A DNA stretch of 64,000 bases from Macropodus opercularis (lineage: Eukaryota; Chordata; Actinopteri; Anabantiformes; Osphronemidae), in NCBI GenBank assembly GCA_030770545.1, contig CM061090.1, positions 9,069,501 to 9,133,500 on the forward strand. Reading direction: 5' to 3'. Below, piece by piece: positions 62,601 through 64,000 of this stretch (position 1 is the stretch's first letter; every line of letters starts with the position of its first letter). The notes below the pieces were generated by a model that worked only from the letters and a program-made list of their open reading frames with translations, made no database searches and was not told the DNA's origin. The position numbers were made by a program, and so were the translations under genes.

Positions 62601-64000
62601 CGGTCAGAGTAGAGTAGTTCTTGTTGTACCACCTTTTAGTTGCGGCACATGAAAGACAAGGCTGTACACATGACCAAACGATTCTACTGGCGCTCTTTAC
62701 ATTTTGACTTTCACTACTGTAAAACAATAACTACAGCAGAATCCCTTTGTCATTCATGATGGAATCTGCGGGACGACGCTCACAAAATGCTGAAAACATT
62801 CTCCCCTTATTTATGACAGATGCAGGCTCGGTCTGGTCCTTTCTCTGTCAAAGCAAAAAACAAACCTTCCATCACCCTGAGTTGGAAATAAGAGATATTT
62901 GAGAGCTTCTCATATTAGGTATTATTCCCTTTAAATGAGGAGCAGCAGGAGTGAAGTATGAAAAATATGTGTCATGCCTTTTATGTTTCACATTACTAGT
63001 ATCGCGTTTGACTATAACTGCCACCACGCACTACACTACACATATTTAAACACTGGATTTGCATTTTATGAGCAGCTTGCTGTAGCTCCGCTCAGTAAGT
63101 AGAGTTGTGAACGTATTAAAAACCATCCCAGACGTACCACTGAGTGAGTCGGCCGAACCTCCACGGACACGACCTCCCCTTTGCCTCATGTATCGGTGCA
63201 CTGCCACAACTCACTGCGGATCCCTGCCGGAAGCCTGAACGGACTCATACAAAGGCAGATGAGTGACATGGTGATTTTTACCACAGACAGGTGTTTAGTG
63301 AATTTAATAGAGTTAGACAGAGCCATTTACCAGAGTAAGATTATCAGAAGTCAGACAGGCAGCCACTGTGCAGAGAGAATCTATTCTGCAAAAAGGGTCC
63401 AAGACTTTAAAAAGTGATTTTCTGTGATTTGTCACAATTCTTTCTCCAAACTCTCCAGAGTTTGACAAAAGGTCATCCCATTATCTACAAATGATGATTA
63501 ACACCCACTCTGCAGCTGACCTGCTAATCTACATGCTCTTGTCTGCTCTGGCTCAGTTCTAGTTGGATACAGCTAAATGTCGAGATGCACAACAGAGCAA
63601 GGCTAAGATGATCACTGAACACATTCTATGTACATGTCTTCTTATATCTGCAGGGGCGAATATAAACACATTCAGGTTCAACCTTGAACGTCCTTAGAAA
63701 ATATTCAACACCTCGTAAGTAAAGGCTGAATAACAAAAGAGAGTTTTGTCTACTTAAATAGCCAAAGACTGACTGGTCACTGTACATTCAAATGTGCATC
63801 AGGGCTTTTATGCATTGTTGTGTGAACACAACACAGGAACCAGGAGATTAAAGAAAATCAGGCCTCATTAGGGGAATAATGTCAATGAGAAGTGATGGCA
63901 AAGCAGCACAGTCAATCCACGTTTGATCACATGAAGATTTCTGCAAATATCATTTTAAATGATTGTTGACTACTACTATGAAGTTACTGCTCTCTGACAT
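62601..64000. other. No gene recognised to the window end
   Basis: The dead dnah2 copy may continue (exons 61 and earlier), but I see no convincing exon remnants. Open frames of up to 78 codons match nothing known. Confidence 0.5.

Overview
The window looks like teleost fish nuclear DNA. It holds a many-exon gene with short introns (often 80-400 bp), GT/CA and GGGGATA-type repeats, a Tc1/mariner relic and two short CpG-rich promoter regions. Only one gene could be reconstructed: dnah2, the axonemal inner-arm dynein heavy chain 2. It lies on the minus strand. The inferred start codon is at 49177, the stop codon at 9517-9519 and a poly(A) signal at about 9413. I placed 87 coding exons by splice sites and by family homology remembered for human DNAH2. 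Their lengths sum to 13,323 nt (4,440 codons plus stop), and every exon junction keeps frame. The protein has the full heavy-chain layout: tail, linker, six AAA modules, stalk with microtubule-binding domain, and C-terminal region.

Left flank (1-9.4 kb): no recognisable coding gene. It contains an AT-core-rich, possibly conserved non-coding segment (about 340-620), a purine tract (about 1985-2235), a Tc1/mariner remnant (about 5093-5359), a candidate minus-strand first coding exon (5388-5510), a perfect CTCF-type motif (6475-6488) and a CpG-rich putative promoter (about 7.1-7.9 kb). In human, KDM6B lies just 3' of DNAH2 on the same strand. The promoter could therefore belong to kdm6b, but no kdm6b protein sequence is visible.

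Right flank (49.4-64 kb): the dnah2 5' non-coding exon and a promoter with a perfect RFX X-box (49593-49606), then a second CTCF-type motif (49829-49842).

The most notable observation is at 50.05-62.6 kb: a heavily decayed, collinear, same-strand second copy of the 3' part of dnah2. Remnants of exons 79, 77, 75, 74, 72, 66, 65 and 62, and two non-coding blocks, occur in the same order as in the intact gene. The last four exons are missing. The intact-gene counterparts run from 8.38 to 22.7 kb. This points to an old tandem duplication in which the upstream copy died. A 770-bp G-rich minisatellite (54541-55310) and an unexplained spliced-looking minus-strand ORF (56443-56649) sit inside the dead copy.
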